From Hydractinia symbiolongicarpus (lineage: Eukaryota > Cnidaria > Hydrozoa > Anthoathecata > Hydractiniidae): a stretch of DNA of 64,000 bases. The notes beneath the pieces are model-generated. The model had not been told where the DNA came from. It was given only the letters and a program-made list of their open reading frames with translations, and searched no databases. The stretch's first letter is position 1. Each line of letters begins with the position of its first letter. Both the position numbers and the translations under genes were made by a program. Positions 36,061-51,404 of the stretch are shown in pieces. Where the stretch lies: positions 30,127,501-30,191,500 of the forward strand of contig NC_079880.1 of the NCBI RefSeq assembly GCF_029227915.1, in the 5' to 3' direction.

Positions 36061-39000
36061 TGCTAACAAAATGATTTAAAAAATCGTTCTGGAAATGAGT
36101 TAACTCACAGGGTACTTTCTTTGTATACTTTTGACTATACGGGCCAAGCCCGGGATTTACGGGAAATGGCGGGATTTCGTTTGCCGGCGATTAAACTTTT
36201 TTTATTCAGTGTATCATCAGAAATGAAAACATTTTTGAAAACTACAAGTCTCATGCGTTTTAGTGGTGAAAAGATAATTTAAAAAATCGTTTTGGAAATG
36301 AGTTTACTCACAGGGTAATTTCTTTGTATACATTCGACTATACGGGCCAAGCCCGGGATTTACGGGAAATCGCGGGTTTTCGCTTGCCGGCGATTAAACC
36401 ACCTTCATTAAGCGTCTCATCAAAAATAAAAACATTTCTGAAATCTACAAGTCTCACGCGTTTTAGTGGTGAAAAAAGAATTTAAAAAATCGTTTGGGAA
36501 ATGAGTTTACTCCCTGGGTACTTTCTTTGTATACTTTTGACCACACGGACCGAGTCCGGGGTTTACAGGAAGTCGCGGGTTTTCGTTTGCCGGTTATTAA
36601 ACTTTTTTAATTCAGCGTCTCATTAAAAATGAAAACATTTTTAAAAACTACAAGTCTCATGGGCTTTAGTGGTGAAATAATAATTTAAAAAATCGTTCGG
36701 AAAATGAGTTTACACCCTGGGTACTTTCTTTGTATACTTTTGACTATACGGGCCGAGTCCGGGATTTACGGGAAGTCGCGGGTTTTCGTTTGCCGGCGAT
36801 TAAACTTCTTTTATTCAGCGTCTCATCAAAAATGAAAACATTTTTGAAAACTACAAGTCTCATGCGTTTTAGTGGCGAAAAGATAATTTAACAAATCGTT
36901 CGGGAAAAGTGTTTACTCTCTGGGTACTTTCTTTGTATACTTTTGACTATACGGGCCGAGTCCGGGATTTACGGGAAATCGCGGGTTTTTGTTTGCCGGC
37001 GATTAAACTTCTTTTATTCAGAGTCTCATCAAAAATGAAAACATTTTTAAAAACTACAAGTCTCATGGGCTTTAGTGGTGAAATAATAATTTAAAAAATC
37101 GTTCGGGAAATGAGTTTACACCCTGGGTACTTTCTTTGTATACTTTTGACTATACGGGCCGAGTCCAGGATTTACGGGAAATCGCAGGTTTTCGTTTGCC
37201 GGCGATTAAACTTCCTTTTTTCAGCGTCTCATCAAAAATGAAAACATTTTTAAAAACTACAAGTCTCATGGGCTTTAGTTGTGAAATAATAATTTTAAAA
37301 ATCGTTCTGGAAATGAGTTTACTCACAGGGTACTTCCTTTGTATACATTCGACTATACGGGCCAAGCCCGGGATTTACGGGAAATCGCGGGTTTTTGTTT
37401 GCCGGCGATTAAACATCTTTTATTCAGCGTCACATCAAAAATGAAAACATTTTTGAAAACTACAAGTCTCATGCGTTTTAGTAGTGAAAAGATAATTTAA
37501 AAAATCGTTTTGGAAATGAGTTTACTCACAGGGTACTTTCTTTGTATACATTCGACTATACGGGCCAAGCCCGGGATTTACGGGAAATCGCGGGTTTTCG
37601 CTTGCCGGCGATTAAACCACCTTCATTAAGCGTCTCATCAAAAATGAAAACATTTCTGAAATCTACAAGTCTCACGCGTTTTAGTGGTGAAAAAAGAATT
37701 TAAAAAATCGATTGGGAAATGAGTTTACTCCCTGGGTACTTTCTTTGTATACTTTTGACTACACGGACCGAGTCCGGGGTTTACAGGAAGTCGCGGGTTT
37801 TCGTTTGCCGGCGATTAAACTTCTTTTATTCAGCGTCTCATCAAAAATGAAAACATTTTTGAAAACTACAAGTCTCATGCGTTTTAGTGGCGAAAAGATA
37901 ATTTAAAAAATCGTTCGGGAAAAGTGTTTACTCTCTGGGTACTTTCTTTGTATACTTTTGACTATACGGGCCGAGTCCGGGATTTACGGGAAGTCGCGGG
38001 TTTTCGTTTGCCGGCGATTAAACTTCTTTTATTCAGAGTCTCATTAAAATGAAAAGATTTTTAAAAACTACAAGTCTCATGGGCTTTAGTGGTGAAATAA
38101 TAATTTAAAAAATCGTTCGGGAAATGAGTTTACTCACAGGGTACTTTCTTTGTATACTTTTGACTATACGGGCCGAGTCCGGGATTTACGGGAAATCACA
38201 GGTTTTCGTTTGCCGGCGATTAAACTTCTTTTATTCAGCGTTTCATCACAAATGAAAACATTTTTAAAAACTACAAGTCTCATGGGCTTTAGTTGTGAAA
38301 TAATAATTTAAAAAATCGTTTGGGAAATGAGTTTACTCCCTGGGTACTTTCTTTGTATACTTTTGACTATACGGGCCAAGCCCGGAATTTACGGTAAATC
38401 GCGGGTTTTCGTTTACCGGCGATTAAACTTCCTTTATTCAGCGTCTCATCAAAAATGAAAACATTTTTGAAAACTACAATTCTCATGGGCTTTAGTGATG
38501 AAAAAGTAATTCAAAAAATCGTTCTGGAAATGAGTTTACTCACAGGGTACTTTCTTTGTATACATTCGACTATACGGGCCAAGCCCGTTATTTACGAGAA
38601 ATCGCGGGTTTTCGTTTGCCGGCGATTAAACATCTTTCATTAAGCGTCTCATCAAAAATAAAAACATTTTTGAAAACTACAAGTCTCATGCGTTTTAGTG
38701 GTGAAAAAAAAATTTAAAAAATCGTTCGGGAAATGAGTTTACTCCCTGGGTACTTTCTTTGTATGGTTTTGACTATACGGGCCAAGCCCGGGATTTACGG
38801 GAAATCGCGGGTTTTCGTTTGCCGGCGATTAAACTTCTTTTATTCAGCGTCTCTTCAAAAATGAAAACAATTTTGAAAACTACAAGTCTTATGCGTTTTA
38901 GTGATGAAAAAATAATTTTAAAAATCGTTCTGGAAATGAGTTTACTCACAGGGTACTTCCTTTGTATACATTCGACTATACGGGCCAAGCCCGGAAGTTA

Positions 39001-42000
39001 CGGAAAATCGCGGGTTTTCGTTTGCCGGCGATTAAACATCTTTTATTCAGCGTCTCATCAAAAATGAAAACATTTTTGAAAACTACAATTCTCATGCGAT
39101 TTAGTGGTGAAAAAATAATTTAAAAAATCGTTCCGGAAATGAGTTTACTCCCTGGGTACTTTCTTTTTATAGTTTTGACTATACGGGCCAAGCCCGGGAT
39201 TTACGGGAAATCGCGGGTTTTCGTTTGCCGGAGATTAAACTTCTTTTATTCAGCGTCTCATCAAAAATGAAAACAATTTTGAAAACTACAAGTCTTATGC
39301 GTTTTAGTGATGAAAAAATAATTTAAAAAATCGTTCTGGAAATGAGTTTACTCACAGGGTACTTTCTTTGTATACATTCGACTATACGGGTCAAGCCTGG
39401 GATTTACGGGAAATCGCGGATTTTCGTTTGCCGGCGATTAAACCACTTTCATTAAACGTCTCATCAAAAATGAAAACATTTTTGAAAACTACAAGTCTCA
39501 TGCATTTTTGGTAGTGAAAAGATAATTTAAAAAATCGTTATGGAAATGAGTTTACTCACAGGGTACTTTCTTTGTATACATTCGACTATACGGGCCAAGC
39601 CCGGGATTTACGGGAAATCGCGGGTTTTCGCTTGCCGGCGATTAAACCACCTTCATTAAGCGTCTCATCAAAAATGAAAACAATTTTGAAAACTACAAGT
39701 CTTATGCGTTTTAGTGATGAAAAAATAATTTTAAAAATCGTTCTGGAAATGAGTTTACTCACAGGGTACTTCCTTTGTATACATTCGACTATACGGGCCA
39801 AGCCCGGGATTTACGGAAAATCGCGGGTTTTCGTTTGCCGGCGATTAAACATCTTTTATTCAGCGTCTCATCAAAAATGAAAACATTTTTGAAAACTACA
39901 AGTCTCATGCGATTTAGTGGTGAAAAAATAATTTAAAAAATCGTTCCGGAAATGAGTTTACTCCCTGGGTACTTTCTTTTTATAGTTTTGACTATACGGG
40001 CCAAGCCCGGGATTTACGGGAAATCGCGGGTTTTCGTTTGCCGGAGATTAAACTTCTTTTATTCAGCGTCTCATCAAAAATGAAAACAATTTTGAAAACT
40101 ACAAGTCTCATGCATTTTTGGTAGTGAAAAGATAATTTAAAAAATCGTTATGGAAATGAGTTTACTCACAGGGTACTTTCTTTGTATACATTCGACTATA
40201 CGGGCCAAGCCCGGGATTTACGGGAAATCGCGGGTTTTCGCTTGCCGGCGATTAAACCACCTTCATTAAGCGTCTCATCAAAAATGAAAACATTTCTGAA
40301 ATCTACAAGTCTCACGCGTTTTAGTGGTGAAAAAAGAATTTAAAAAATCGTTTGGGAAATGAGTTTACTCCCTGGGTACTTTCTTTGTATACTTTTGACT
40401 ACACGGACCGAGTCCGGGGTTTACAGGAAGTCGCGGGTTTTCGTTTGCCGGCGATTAAACTTTTTTAATTCAGCGTCTCATTAAAAATGAAAACATTTTT
40501 AAAAACTACAAGTCTCATGGGCTTTAGTGGTGAAATAATAATTTAAAAAATCGTTCGGGAAATGAGTTTACACCCTGGGTACTTTCTTTGTATACTTTTG
40601 ACTATACGGGCCGAGTCCGGGATTTACGGGAAGTCGCGGGTTTTCGTTTGCCGGCGATTAAACTTCTTTTATTCAGCGTCTCATCAAAAATGAAAACATT
40701 TTTGAAAACTACAAGTCTAATGCGTTTTAGTGGCGAAAAGATAATTTAAAAAATCGTTCGGGAAAAGTGTTTACTCTCTGGGTACTTTCTTTGTATACTT
40801 TTGACTATACGGGCCGAATCCGGGATTTACGGGAAGTCGCGGGTTTTCGTTTGCCGGCGATTAAACTTCTTTTATTCAGCGTCTCATCAAAAATGAAAAC
40901 ATTTTTAAAAACTACAAGTCTCATGGGCTTTAGTGGTGAAATAATAATTTAAAAAATCGTTCGGGAAATGAGTTTACACCCTGGGTACTTTCTTTGTATA
41001 CTTTTGACTATACGGGCCGAGTCCGGGATTTACGGGAAATCGCAGGTTTTCGTTTGCCGGCGATTAAACTTCTTTTATTCAGCGTCTCATCAAAAATGAA
41101 AACATTTTTAAAAACTACAAGTCTCATGGGCTTTAGTTGTGAAATAATAATTTAAAAAATCGTTTGGGAAATGAGTTTACTCCCTGGGTACTTTCTTTGT
41201 ATACTTTTGACTATACGGGCCAAGCCCGGGATTTAGGGTAAATGGCGGGTTTTCGTTTGCCGGCGATTAAACTTCCTTTATTCAGCGTCTCATCAAAAAT
41301 GAAAACATTTTTGAAAACTACAAGTCTCATGGGCTTTAGTGATGAAAAAATAATTCAAAAAATCGTTCTGGAAATGAGTTTACTCACAGGGTACTTTCTT
41401 TGTATACATTCGACTATACGGACCGAGTCCGGGGTTTACAGGAAGTCGCGGGTTTTCGTTTGCCGGCGATTAAACCTTTTTAATTCAGCGTCTCATTAAA
41501 AATGAAAACATTTTTAAAAACTACAAGTCTCATGGGCTTTAGTGGTGAAATAATAATTTAAAAAATCGTTCGGGAAATGAGTTTACACCCTGGGTACTTT
41601 CTTTGTATACTTTTGACTATACGGGCCGAGTTCGGGATTTACGGGAAGTCGCCGGTTTTCGTTTGCCGGCGATTAAACTTCTTTTATTCAGCGTCTCATC
41701 AAAAATGAAAACATTTTTGAAAACTACAAGTCTCATGCGTTTTAGTGGCGAAAAGATAATTTAAAAAATCGTTCGGGAAAAGTGTTTACTCTCTGGGTAC
41801 TTTCTTTGTATACTTTTGACTATACGGGCTGAATCCGGGATTTACGGGAAGTCGCGGGTTTTCGTTTGCCGGCGATTAAACTTCTTTTATTCAGCGTCTC
41901 ATCAAAAATGAAAACATTTTTAAAAACTACAAGTCTCATGGGCTTTAGTGGTGAAATAATAATTTAAAAAATCGTTCGGGAAATGAGTTTACACCCTGGG

Positions 42001-42200
42001 TACTTTCTTTGTATACTTTTGACTATACGGGCCGAGTCCGGGATTTACGGGAAATCGCAGGTTTTCGTTTGCCGGCGATTAAACTTCTTTTATTCAGCGT
42101 CTCATCAAAAATGAAAACATTTTTAAAAACTACAAGTGTCATGGGCTTTAGTTGTGAAATAATAATTTAAAAAATCGTTTGGGAAATGAGTTTACTCCCT
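36061..42200 (-). repeat. reverse copies of the F1 7-mer subtype family
   Basis: Units with ACACGGACCGAGTCCGGGG lie at about 36540, 37758 and 40398, and a TATACGGACCGAG form lies at about 41414. The GGAAAAGTGTTTACTCTCTGGG unit lies at about 36902, 37917, 40769 and 41774. Reverse-complemented, these are the CCCCGGACTCGGTCCGTGTAG and CCCAGAGAGTAAACAC units of the forward blocks. A local trimer duplication is marked by TGCATTTTTGGTAG (one extra base) at 39501 and 40111, 610 bp apart. Confidence 0.82.
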
Positions 42201-44443
42201 GGGTACTTTCTTTGTATACTTTTGACTATACGGGCCAAGCCCGGGATTTACGGTAAATCGCGGGTTTTCGTTTGCCGGCGATTAAACTTCCTTTATTCAG
42301 CGTCTCATCAAAAATGAAAACATTTTTGAAAACTACAAGTCTCATGGGCTTTAGTGATAAAAAAATAATTCAAAAAATCGTTCTGGAAATGAGTTTACTC
42401 ACAGGGTACTTTCTTTGTATACATTCGACTATACGGGCCAAGCCCGTTATTTACGAGAATTCGCGGGTTTTCGTTTGCCGGCGATTAAACCTCTTTCATT
42501 AAGCGTCTCATCAAAAATAAAAACATTTTTGAAAACTACAAGTCTCATGCGTTTTAGTGGTGAAAAAAAAATTTAAAAATCGTTCGGGAAATGAGTTTAC
42601 TCCCTGGGTACTTTCTTTGTATAGTTTTGACTATACGGGCCAAGCCCGGGATTTACGGGAAATCGCGGGTTTTCGTTTGCCGGCGATTAAACTTCTTTTA
42701 TTCAGCGTCTCATCAAAAATGAAAACAATTTTGAAAACTACAAGTCTCATGCGATTTAGTGGTGAAAAAATAATTTAAAAAATCGTTTCGGAAATGAGTT
42801 TACTCCCTGGGTACTTTCTTTGTATAGTTTTGACTATACGGGCCAAGCCCGGGATTTACGGGAAATCGCGGGTTTTCGTTTGCCGGCGATTAAACTTCTT
42901 TTATTCAGCGTCTCATCAAAAATGAAAACAATTTTGAAAACTACAAGTCTTATGCGTTTTAGTGATGAAAAAGTAATTTAAAAAATCGTTCTGGAAATGA
43001 GTTTACTCACAGGGTACTTTCTTTGTATACATTCGACTATACGGGCCAAGCCCGGGATTTACGGGAAATCGCGGGTTTTGGTTGGCCGGCGATTAAACAT
43101 CTTTTATTCAGCGTCTCATCAAAAATGAAAACATTTTTGAAAACTACAAGTCTTATGCGTTTTAGTGATGAAAAAATAATTTTAAAAATCGTTCTGGAAA
43201 TGAGTTTACTCACAGGGTACTTTCTTTGTATACATTCGACTATACGGGCCAAGCCCGGGATTTACGGGAAATCGCGGGTTTTCGTTTGCCGGCGATTAAA
43301 CCTCTTTCATTAAGCGTCTCATCAAAAATAAAAACATTTTTGAAAACTACAAGTCTCATGCGTTTTAGTGGTGAAAAAAAAATTTAAAAAATCGTTCGGG
43401 AAATGAGTTTACTCCCTGGGTACTTTCTTTGTATAGTTTTGACTATACGGGCCAAGCCCGGGATTTGCGGGAAATCGCGGGTTTTCGTTTGCCGGCGATT
43501 AAACTTCTTTTATTCAGCGTCTCATCAAAAATGAAAACAATTTTGAAAACTACAAGTCTTATGCGTTTTAGTGATGAAAAAATAATTTTAAAAATCGTTC
43601 TGGAAATGAGTTTACTCACAGGGTACTTTCTTTGTATACATTCGACTATACGGGCCAAGCCCGGGATTTACGGGAAATCGCGGGTTTTCGTTTGCCGACG
43701 ATTAAACATCTTTTATTCTGCGTCTCATCAAAAATGAAAACATTTTTGAAAACTACAAGTCTCATGCGATTTAGTGGTGAAAAAATAATTTAAAAAATCG
43801 TTCCGGAAATGAGTTTACTCCCTGGGTACTTTCTTTGTATAGTTTTGACTATACGGGCCAAGCCCGGGATTTACGGGAAATCGCGGGTTTTCGTTTGCCG
43901 GCGATTAAACTTCTTTTATTCAGCGTCTCATCAAAAATGAAAACAATTTTGAAAACTACAAGTCTTATGCGTTTTAGTGATGAAAAAATAATTTAAAAAA
44001 TCGTTTGGGAAATGAGTTTACTCCCTGGGTACTTTCTTTGTATACTTTTGACTATACGGGCCGAGTCCGGGATTTACGGGAAATCGCAGGTTTTCGTTTG
44101 CCGGCGATTAAACTTCTTTTATTCAGCGTCTCATCAAAAATGAAAACATTTTTAAAAACTACAAGTCTCATGGGCTTTAGTTGTGAAATAATAATTTAAA
44201 AAATCGTTTGGGAAATGAGTTTACTCCCTGGGTACTTTCTTTGTATACTTTGGACTATACGGGCCAAGCCCGGGATTTACGGTAAATCGCGGGTTTTCGT
44301 TTGCCGGCGATTAAACCTCTTTCATTAAGCGTCTCATCAAAAATGAAAACAATTTTGAAAACTACAAGTCTTATGCGTTTTAGTGATGAAAAAGTAATTT
44401 AAAAAATCGTTCTGGAAATGAGTTTACTCACAGGGTACTTTCT

Positions 44444-44876
44444 TTGTATACATTCGACTATACGGGCCAAGCCCGGGATTTACGGGAAATCGCGGGTTTT
44501 GGTTGGCCGGCGATTAAACATCTTTTATTCAGCGTCTCATCAAAAATGAAAACATTTTTGAAAACTACAAGTCTTATGCGTTTTAGTGATGAAAAAATAA
44601 TTTTAAAAATCGTTCTGGAAATGAGTTTACTCACAGGGTACTTTCTTTGTATACATTCGACTATACGGGCCAAGCCCGGGATTTACGGGAAATCGCGGGT
44701 TTTGGTTGGCCGGCGATTAAACATCTTTTATTCAGCGTCTCATCAAAAATGAAAACATTTTTGAAAACTACAAGTCTTATGCGTTTTAGTGATGAAAAAA
44801 TAATTTTAAAAATCGTTCTGGAAATGAGTTTACTCACAGGGTACTTTCTTTGTATACATTCGACTATACGGGCCAA
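44444..44876 (-). repeat. tandem duplication of a single monomer
   Basis: The GGTTGGCCGG unit is present twice in a row, near 44498 and 44701, exactly 203 bp apart and essentially identical. The equivalent 7-mer copies at 43023 and 46068 have only one. This is a minimal example of copy-number change by one unit. Confidence 0.85.
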
Positions 44877-47800
44877 GCCCGGGATTTACGGGAAATCGCG
44901 GGTTTTCGTTTGCCGGCGATTAAACCTCTTTCATTAAGCGTCTCATCAAAAATAAAAACATTTTTGAAAACTACAAGTCTCATGCGTTTTAGTGGTGAAA
45001 AAAAAATTTAAAAAATCGTTCGGGAAATGAGTTTACTCCCTGGGTACTTTCTTTGTATAGTTTTGACTATACGGGCCAAGCCCGGGATTTGCGGGAAATC
45101 GCGGGTTTTCGTTTGCCGGCGATTAAACTTCTTTTATTCAGCGTCTCATCAAAAATGAAAACAATTTTGAAAACTACAAGTCTTATGCGTTTTAGTGATG
45201 AAAAAATAATTTTAAAAATCGTTCTGGAAATGAGTTTACTCACAGGGTACTTTCTTTGTATACATTCGACTATACGGGCCAAGCCCGGGATTTACGGGAA
45301 ATCGCGGGTTTTCGTTTGCCGACGATTAAACATCTTTTATTCTGCGTCTCATCAAAAATGAAAACATTTTTGAAAACTACAAGTCTCATGCGATTTAGTG
45401 GTGAAAAAATAATTTAAAAAATCGTTCCGGAAATGAGTTTACTCCCTGGGTACTTTCTTTGTATAGTTTTGACTATACGGGCCAAGCCCGGGATTTACGG
45501 GAAATCGCGGGTTTTCGTTTGCCGGCGATTAAACTTCTTTTATTCAGCGTCTCATCAAAAATGAAAACAATTTTGAAAACTACAAGTCTTATGCGTTTTA
45601 GTGATGAAAAAATAATTTAAAAAATCGTTTGGGAAATGAGTTTACTCCCTGGGTACTTTCTTTGTATACTTTTGACTATACGGGCCGAGTCCGGGATTTA
45701 CGGGAAATCGCAGGTTTTCGTTTGCCGGCGATTAAACTTCTTTTATTCAGCGTCTCATCAAAAATGAAAACATTTTTAAAAACTACAAGTCTCATGGGCT
45801 TTAGTTGTGAAATAATAATTTAAAAAATCGTTTGGGAAATGAGTTTACTCCCTGGGTACTTTCTTTGTATACTTTGGACTATACGGGCCAAGCCCGGGAT
45901 TTACGGTAAATCGCGGGTTTTCGTTTGCCGGCGATTAAACCTCTTTCATTAAGCGTCTCATCAAAAATGAAAACAATTTTGAAAACTACAAGTCTTATGC
46001 GTTTTAGTGATGAAAAAGTAATTTAAAAAATCGTTCTGGAAATGAGTTTACTCACAGGGTACTTTCTTTGTATACATTCGACTATACGGGCCAAGCCCGG
46101 GATTTACGGGAAATCGCGGGTTTTGGTTGGCCGGCGATTAAACATCTTTTATTCAGCGTCTCATCAAAAATGAAAACATTTTTGAAAACTACAAGTCTTA
46201 TGCGTTTTAGTGATGAAAAAATAATTTTAAAAATCGTTCTGGAAATGAGTTTACTCACAGGGTACTTTCTTTGTATACATTCGACTATACGGGCCAAGCC
46301 CGGGATTTACGGGAAATCGCGGGTTTTCGTTTGCCGGCGATTAAACCTCTTTCATTAAGCGTCTCATCAAAAATAAAAACATTTTTGAAAACTACAAGTC
46401 TCATGCGTTTTAGTGGTGAAAAAAAAATTTAAAAAATCGTTCGGGAAATGAGTTTACTCCCTGGGTACTTTCTTTGTATAGTTTTGACTATACGGGCCAA
46501 GCCCGGGATTTGCGGGAAATCGCGGGTTTTCGTTTGCCGGCGATTAAACTTCTTTTATTCAGCGTCTCATCAAAAATGAAAACAATTTTGAAAACTACAA
46601 GTCTTATGCGTTTTAGTGATGAAAAAATAATTTTAAAAATCGTTCTGGAAATGAGTTTACTCACAGGGTACTTTCTTTGTATACATTCGACTATACGGGC
46701 CAAGCCCGGGATTTACGGGAAATCGCGGGTTTTCGTTTGCCGACGATTAAACATCTTTTATTCTGCGTCTCATCAAAAATGAAAACATTTTTGAAAACTA
46801 CAAGTCTCATGCGATTTAGTGGTGAAAAAATAATTTAAAAAATCGTTCCGGAAATGAGTTTACTCCCTGGGTACTTTCTTTGTATAGTTTTGACTATACG
46901 GGCCAAGCCCGGGATTTACGGGAAATCGCGGGTTTTCGTTTGCCGGCGATTAAACTTCTTTTATTCAGCGTCTCATCAAAAATGAAAACAATTTTGAAAA
47001 CTACAAGTCTTATGCGTTTTAGTGATGAAAAAATAATTTAAAAAATCGTTTGGGAAATGAGTTTACTCCCTGGGTACTTTCTTTGTATACTTTTGACTAT
47101 ACGGGCCGAGTCCGGGATTTACGGGAAATCGCAGGTTTTCGTTTGCCGGCGATTAAACTTCTTTTATTCAGCGTCTCATCAAAAATGAAAACATTTTTAA
47201 AAACTACAAGTCTCATGGGCTTTAGTTGTGAAATAATAATTTAAAAAATCGTTTGGGAAATGAGTTTACTCCCTGGGTACTTTCTTTGTATACTTTGGAC
47301 TATACGGGCCAAGCCCGGGATTTACGGTAAATCGCGGGTTTTCGTTTGCCGGCGATTAAACTTCCTTTATTCAGCGTCTCATCAAAAATGAAAACATTTT
47401 TGAAAACTACAAGTCTCATGGGCTTTAGTGATGAAAAAATAATTCAAAAAATCGTTCTGGAAATGAGTTTACTCACAGGGTACTTTCTTTGTATACATTC
47501 GACTATACGGGCCAAGCCCGTTATTTACGAGAAATCGCGGGTTTTCGTTTGCCGGCGATTAAACCTCTTTCATTAAGCGTCTCATCAAAAATAAAAACAT
47601 TTTTGAAAACTACAAGTCTCATGCGTTTTAGTGGTAAAAAAAAAATTTAAAAATCGTTCGGGAAATGAGTTTACTCCCTGGGTACTTTCTTTGTATAGTT
47701 TTGACTATACGGGCCAAGCCCGGGATTTACGGGAAATCGCGGGTTTTCGTTTGCCGGCGATTAAACTTCTTTTATTCAGCGTCTCATCAAAAATGAAAAC

Positions 47801-50800
47801 AATTTTGAAAACTACAAGTCTTATGCGTTTTAGTGATGAAAAAATAATTTTAAAAATCGTTCTGGAAATGAGTTTACTCACAGGGTACTTTCTTTGTATA
47901 CATTCGACTATACGGGCCAAGCCCGGGATTTACGGGAAATCGCGGGTTTTCGTTTGCCGGCGATTAAACATCTTTTATTCAGCGTCTCATCAAAAATGAA
48001 AACATTTTTGAAAACTACAAGTCTCATGCGATTTAGTGGTGAAAAAATAATTTAAAAAATCGTTCCGGAAATGAGTTTACTCCCTGGGTACTTTCTTTGT
48101 ATAGTTTTGACTATACGGGCCAAGCCCGGGATTTACGGGAAATCGCGGGTTTTCGTTTGCCGGCGATTAAACTTCTTTTATTCAGCGTCTCATCAAAAAT
48201 GAAAACAATTTTGAAAACTACAAGTCTTATGCGTTTTAGTGATGAAAAAGTAATTTAAAAAATCGTTCTGGAAATGAGTTTACTCACAGGGTACTTTCTT
48301 TGTATACATTCGACTATACGGGCCAAGCCCGGGATTTACGGGAAATCGCGGGTTTTGGTTGGCCGGCGATTAAACATCTTTTATTCAGCGTCTCATCAAA
48401 AATGAAAACATTTTTGAAAACTACAAGTCTTATGCGTTTTAGTGATGAAAAAATAATTTTAAAAATCGTTCTGGAAATGAGTTTACTCACAGGGTACTTT
48501 CTTTGTATACATTCGACTATACGGGCCAAGCCCGGGATTTACGGGAAATCGCGGGTTTTCGTTTGCCGGCGATTAAACCTCTTTCATTAAGCGTCTCATC
48601 AAAAATAAAAACATTTTTGAAAACTACAAGTCTCATGCGTTTTAGTGGTGAAAAAAAAATTTAAAAAATCGTTCGGGAAATGAGTTTACTCCCTGGGTAC
48701 TTTCTTTGTATAGTTTTGACTATACGGGCCAAGCCCGGGATTTACGGGAAATCGCGGGTTTTCGTTTGCCGGCGATTAAACTTCTTTTATTCAGCGTCTC
48801 ATCAAAAATGAAAACAATTTTGAAAACTACAAGTCTTACGCGTTTTAGTGATGAAAAAATAATTTTAAAAATCGTTCTGGAAATGAGTTTACTCACAGGG
48901 TACTTTCTTTGTATACATTCGACTATACGGGCCAAGCCCGGGATTTACGGGAAATCGCGGGTTTTCGTTTGCCGGCGATTAAACATCTTTTATTCTGCGT
49001 CTCATCAAAAATGAAAACATTTTTGAAAACTACAAGTCTCATGCGATTTAGTGGTGAAAAAATAATTTAAAAAATCGTTCCGGAAATGAGTTTACTCCCT
49101 GGGTACTTTCTTTGTATAGTTTTGACTATACGGGCCAAGCCCGGGATTTACGGGAAATCGCGGGTTTTCGTTTGCCGGCGATTAAACTTCTTTTATTCAG
49201 CGTCTCATCAAAAATGAAAACAATTTTGAAAACTACAAGTCTTATGCGTTTTAGTGATGAAAAAATAATTTAAAAAATCGTTTGGGAAATGAGTTTACTC
49301 CCTGGGTACTTTCTTTGTATACTTTTGACTATACGGGCCAAGCCCGGGATTTACGGTAAATCGCGGGTTTTCGTTTGCCGGCGATTAAACATCTTTTATT
49401 CAGCGTCTCATCAAAAATGAAAACATTTTTAAAAACTACAAGTCTCATGCGATTTAGTGGTGAAAAAATAATTTAAAAAATCGTTCCGGAAATGAGTTTA
49501 CTCCCTGGGTACTTTCTTTGTATAGTTTTGACTAAACGGGCCAAGCCCGGGATTTACGGGAAATCGCGGGTTTTCGTTTGCCGGCGATTAAACTTCTTTT
49601 ATTCAGCGTCTCATCAAAAATGAAAACAATTTTGAAAACTACAAGTCTTATGCGTTTTAGTGATGAAAAAATAATTTGAAAAATCGTTCTGAAAATGAGT
49701 TTACTCACAGGGTACTTTCTTTGTATACATTCGACTATACGGGCCAAGCCCGGGATTTACGGGAAATCGCGGGTTTTGGTTGGCCGGCGATTAAACATCT
49801 TTTATTCAGCGTCTCATCAAAAATGAAAACATTTTTGAAAACTACAAGTCTTATGCGTTTTAGTGATGAAAAAATAATTTTAAAAATCCTTCTGGAAATG
49901 AGTTTACTCACAGGGTACTTTCTTTGTATACATTCGACTATACGGGCCAAGCCCGGGATTTACGGGAAATTGCGAGTTTTCGTTTGCCGGCGATTAAACC
50001 TCTTTCATTAAGCGTCTCATCAAAAATAAAAACATTTTTGAAAACTACAAGTCTCATGCGATTTAGTGGTGAAAAAATAATTTAAAAAATCGTTCCGGAA
50101 ATGAGTTTACTCCCTGGGTACTTTCTTTGTATAGTTTTGACTATACGGGCCAAGCCCGGGATTTACGGGAAATCGCGGGTTTTCGTTTGCCGGCGATTAA
50201 ACTTCTTTTATTCAGCGTCTCATCAAAAATGAAAACAATTTTGAAAACTACAAGTCTTATGCGTTTTAGTGATGAAAAAATAATTTAAAAAATCGTTTGG
50301 GAAATGAGTTTACTCCCTGGGTACTTTCTTTGTATACTTTTGACTATACGGGCCAAGCCCGGGATTTACGGTAAATCGCGGGTTTTCGTTTGCCGGCGAT
50401 TAAACTTCCTTTATTCAGCGTCTCATCAAAAATGAAAACAATTTTGAAAACTACAAGTCTTATGCGTTTTAGTGATGAAAAAATAATTTTAAAAATCGTT
50501 CTGGAAATGAGTTTACTCACAGGGTACTTTCTTTGTATACATTCGACTATACGGGCCAAGCCCGGGATTTACGGGAAATCGCGGGTTTTCGTTTGCCGGC
50601 GATTAAACCTCTTTCATTAAGCGTCTCATCAAAAATAAAAACATTTTTGAAAACTACAAGTCTCATGCGTTTTAGTGGTGAAAAAAAAATTTAAAAAATC
50701 GTTCGGGAAATGAGTTTACTCCCTGGGTACTTTCTTTGTATAGTTTTGACTATACGGGCCAAGCCCGGGATTTACGGGAAATCGCGGGTTTTCGTTTGCC

Positions 50801-51404
50801 GGCGATTAAACTTCTTTTATTCAGCGTCTCATCAAAAATGAAAACAATTTTGAAAACTACAAGTCTTACGCGTTTTAGTGATGAAAAAATAATTTTAAAA
50901 ATCGTTCTGGAAATGAGTTTACTCACAGGGTACTTTCTTTGTATACATTCGACTATACGGGCCAAGCCCGGGATTTACGGGAAATCGCGGGTTTTCGTTT
51001 GCCGGCGATTAAACATCTTTTATTCTGCGTCTCATCAAAAATGAAAACATTTTTGAAAACTACAAGTCTCATGCGATTTAGTGGTGAAAAAATAATTTAA
51101 AAAATCGTTCCGGAAATGAGTTTACTCCCTGGGTACTTTCTTTGTATAGTTTTGACTATACGGGCCAAGCCCGGGATTTACGGGAAATCGCGGGTTTTCG
51201 TTTGCCGGCGATTAAACTTCTTTTATTCAGCGTCTCATCAAAAATGAAAACAATTTTGAAAACTACAAGTCTTATGCGTTTTAGTGATGAAAAAATAATT
51301 TAAAAAATCGTTTGGGAAATGAGTTTACTCCCTGGGTACTTTCTTTGTATACTTTTGACTATACGGGCCAAGCCCGGGATTTACGGTAAATCGCGGGTTT
51401 TCGT

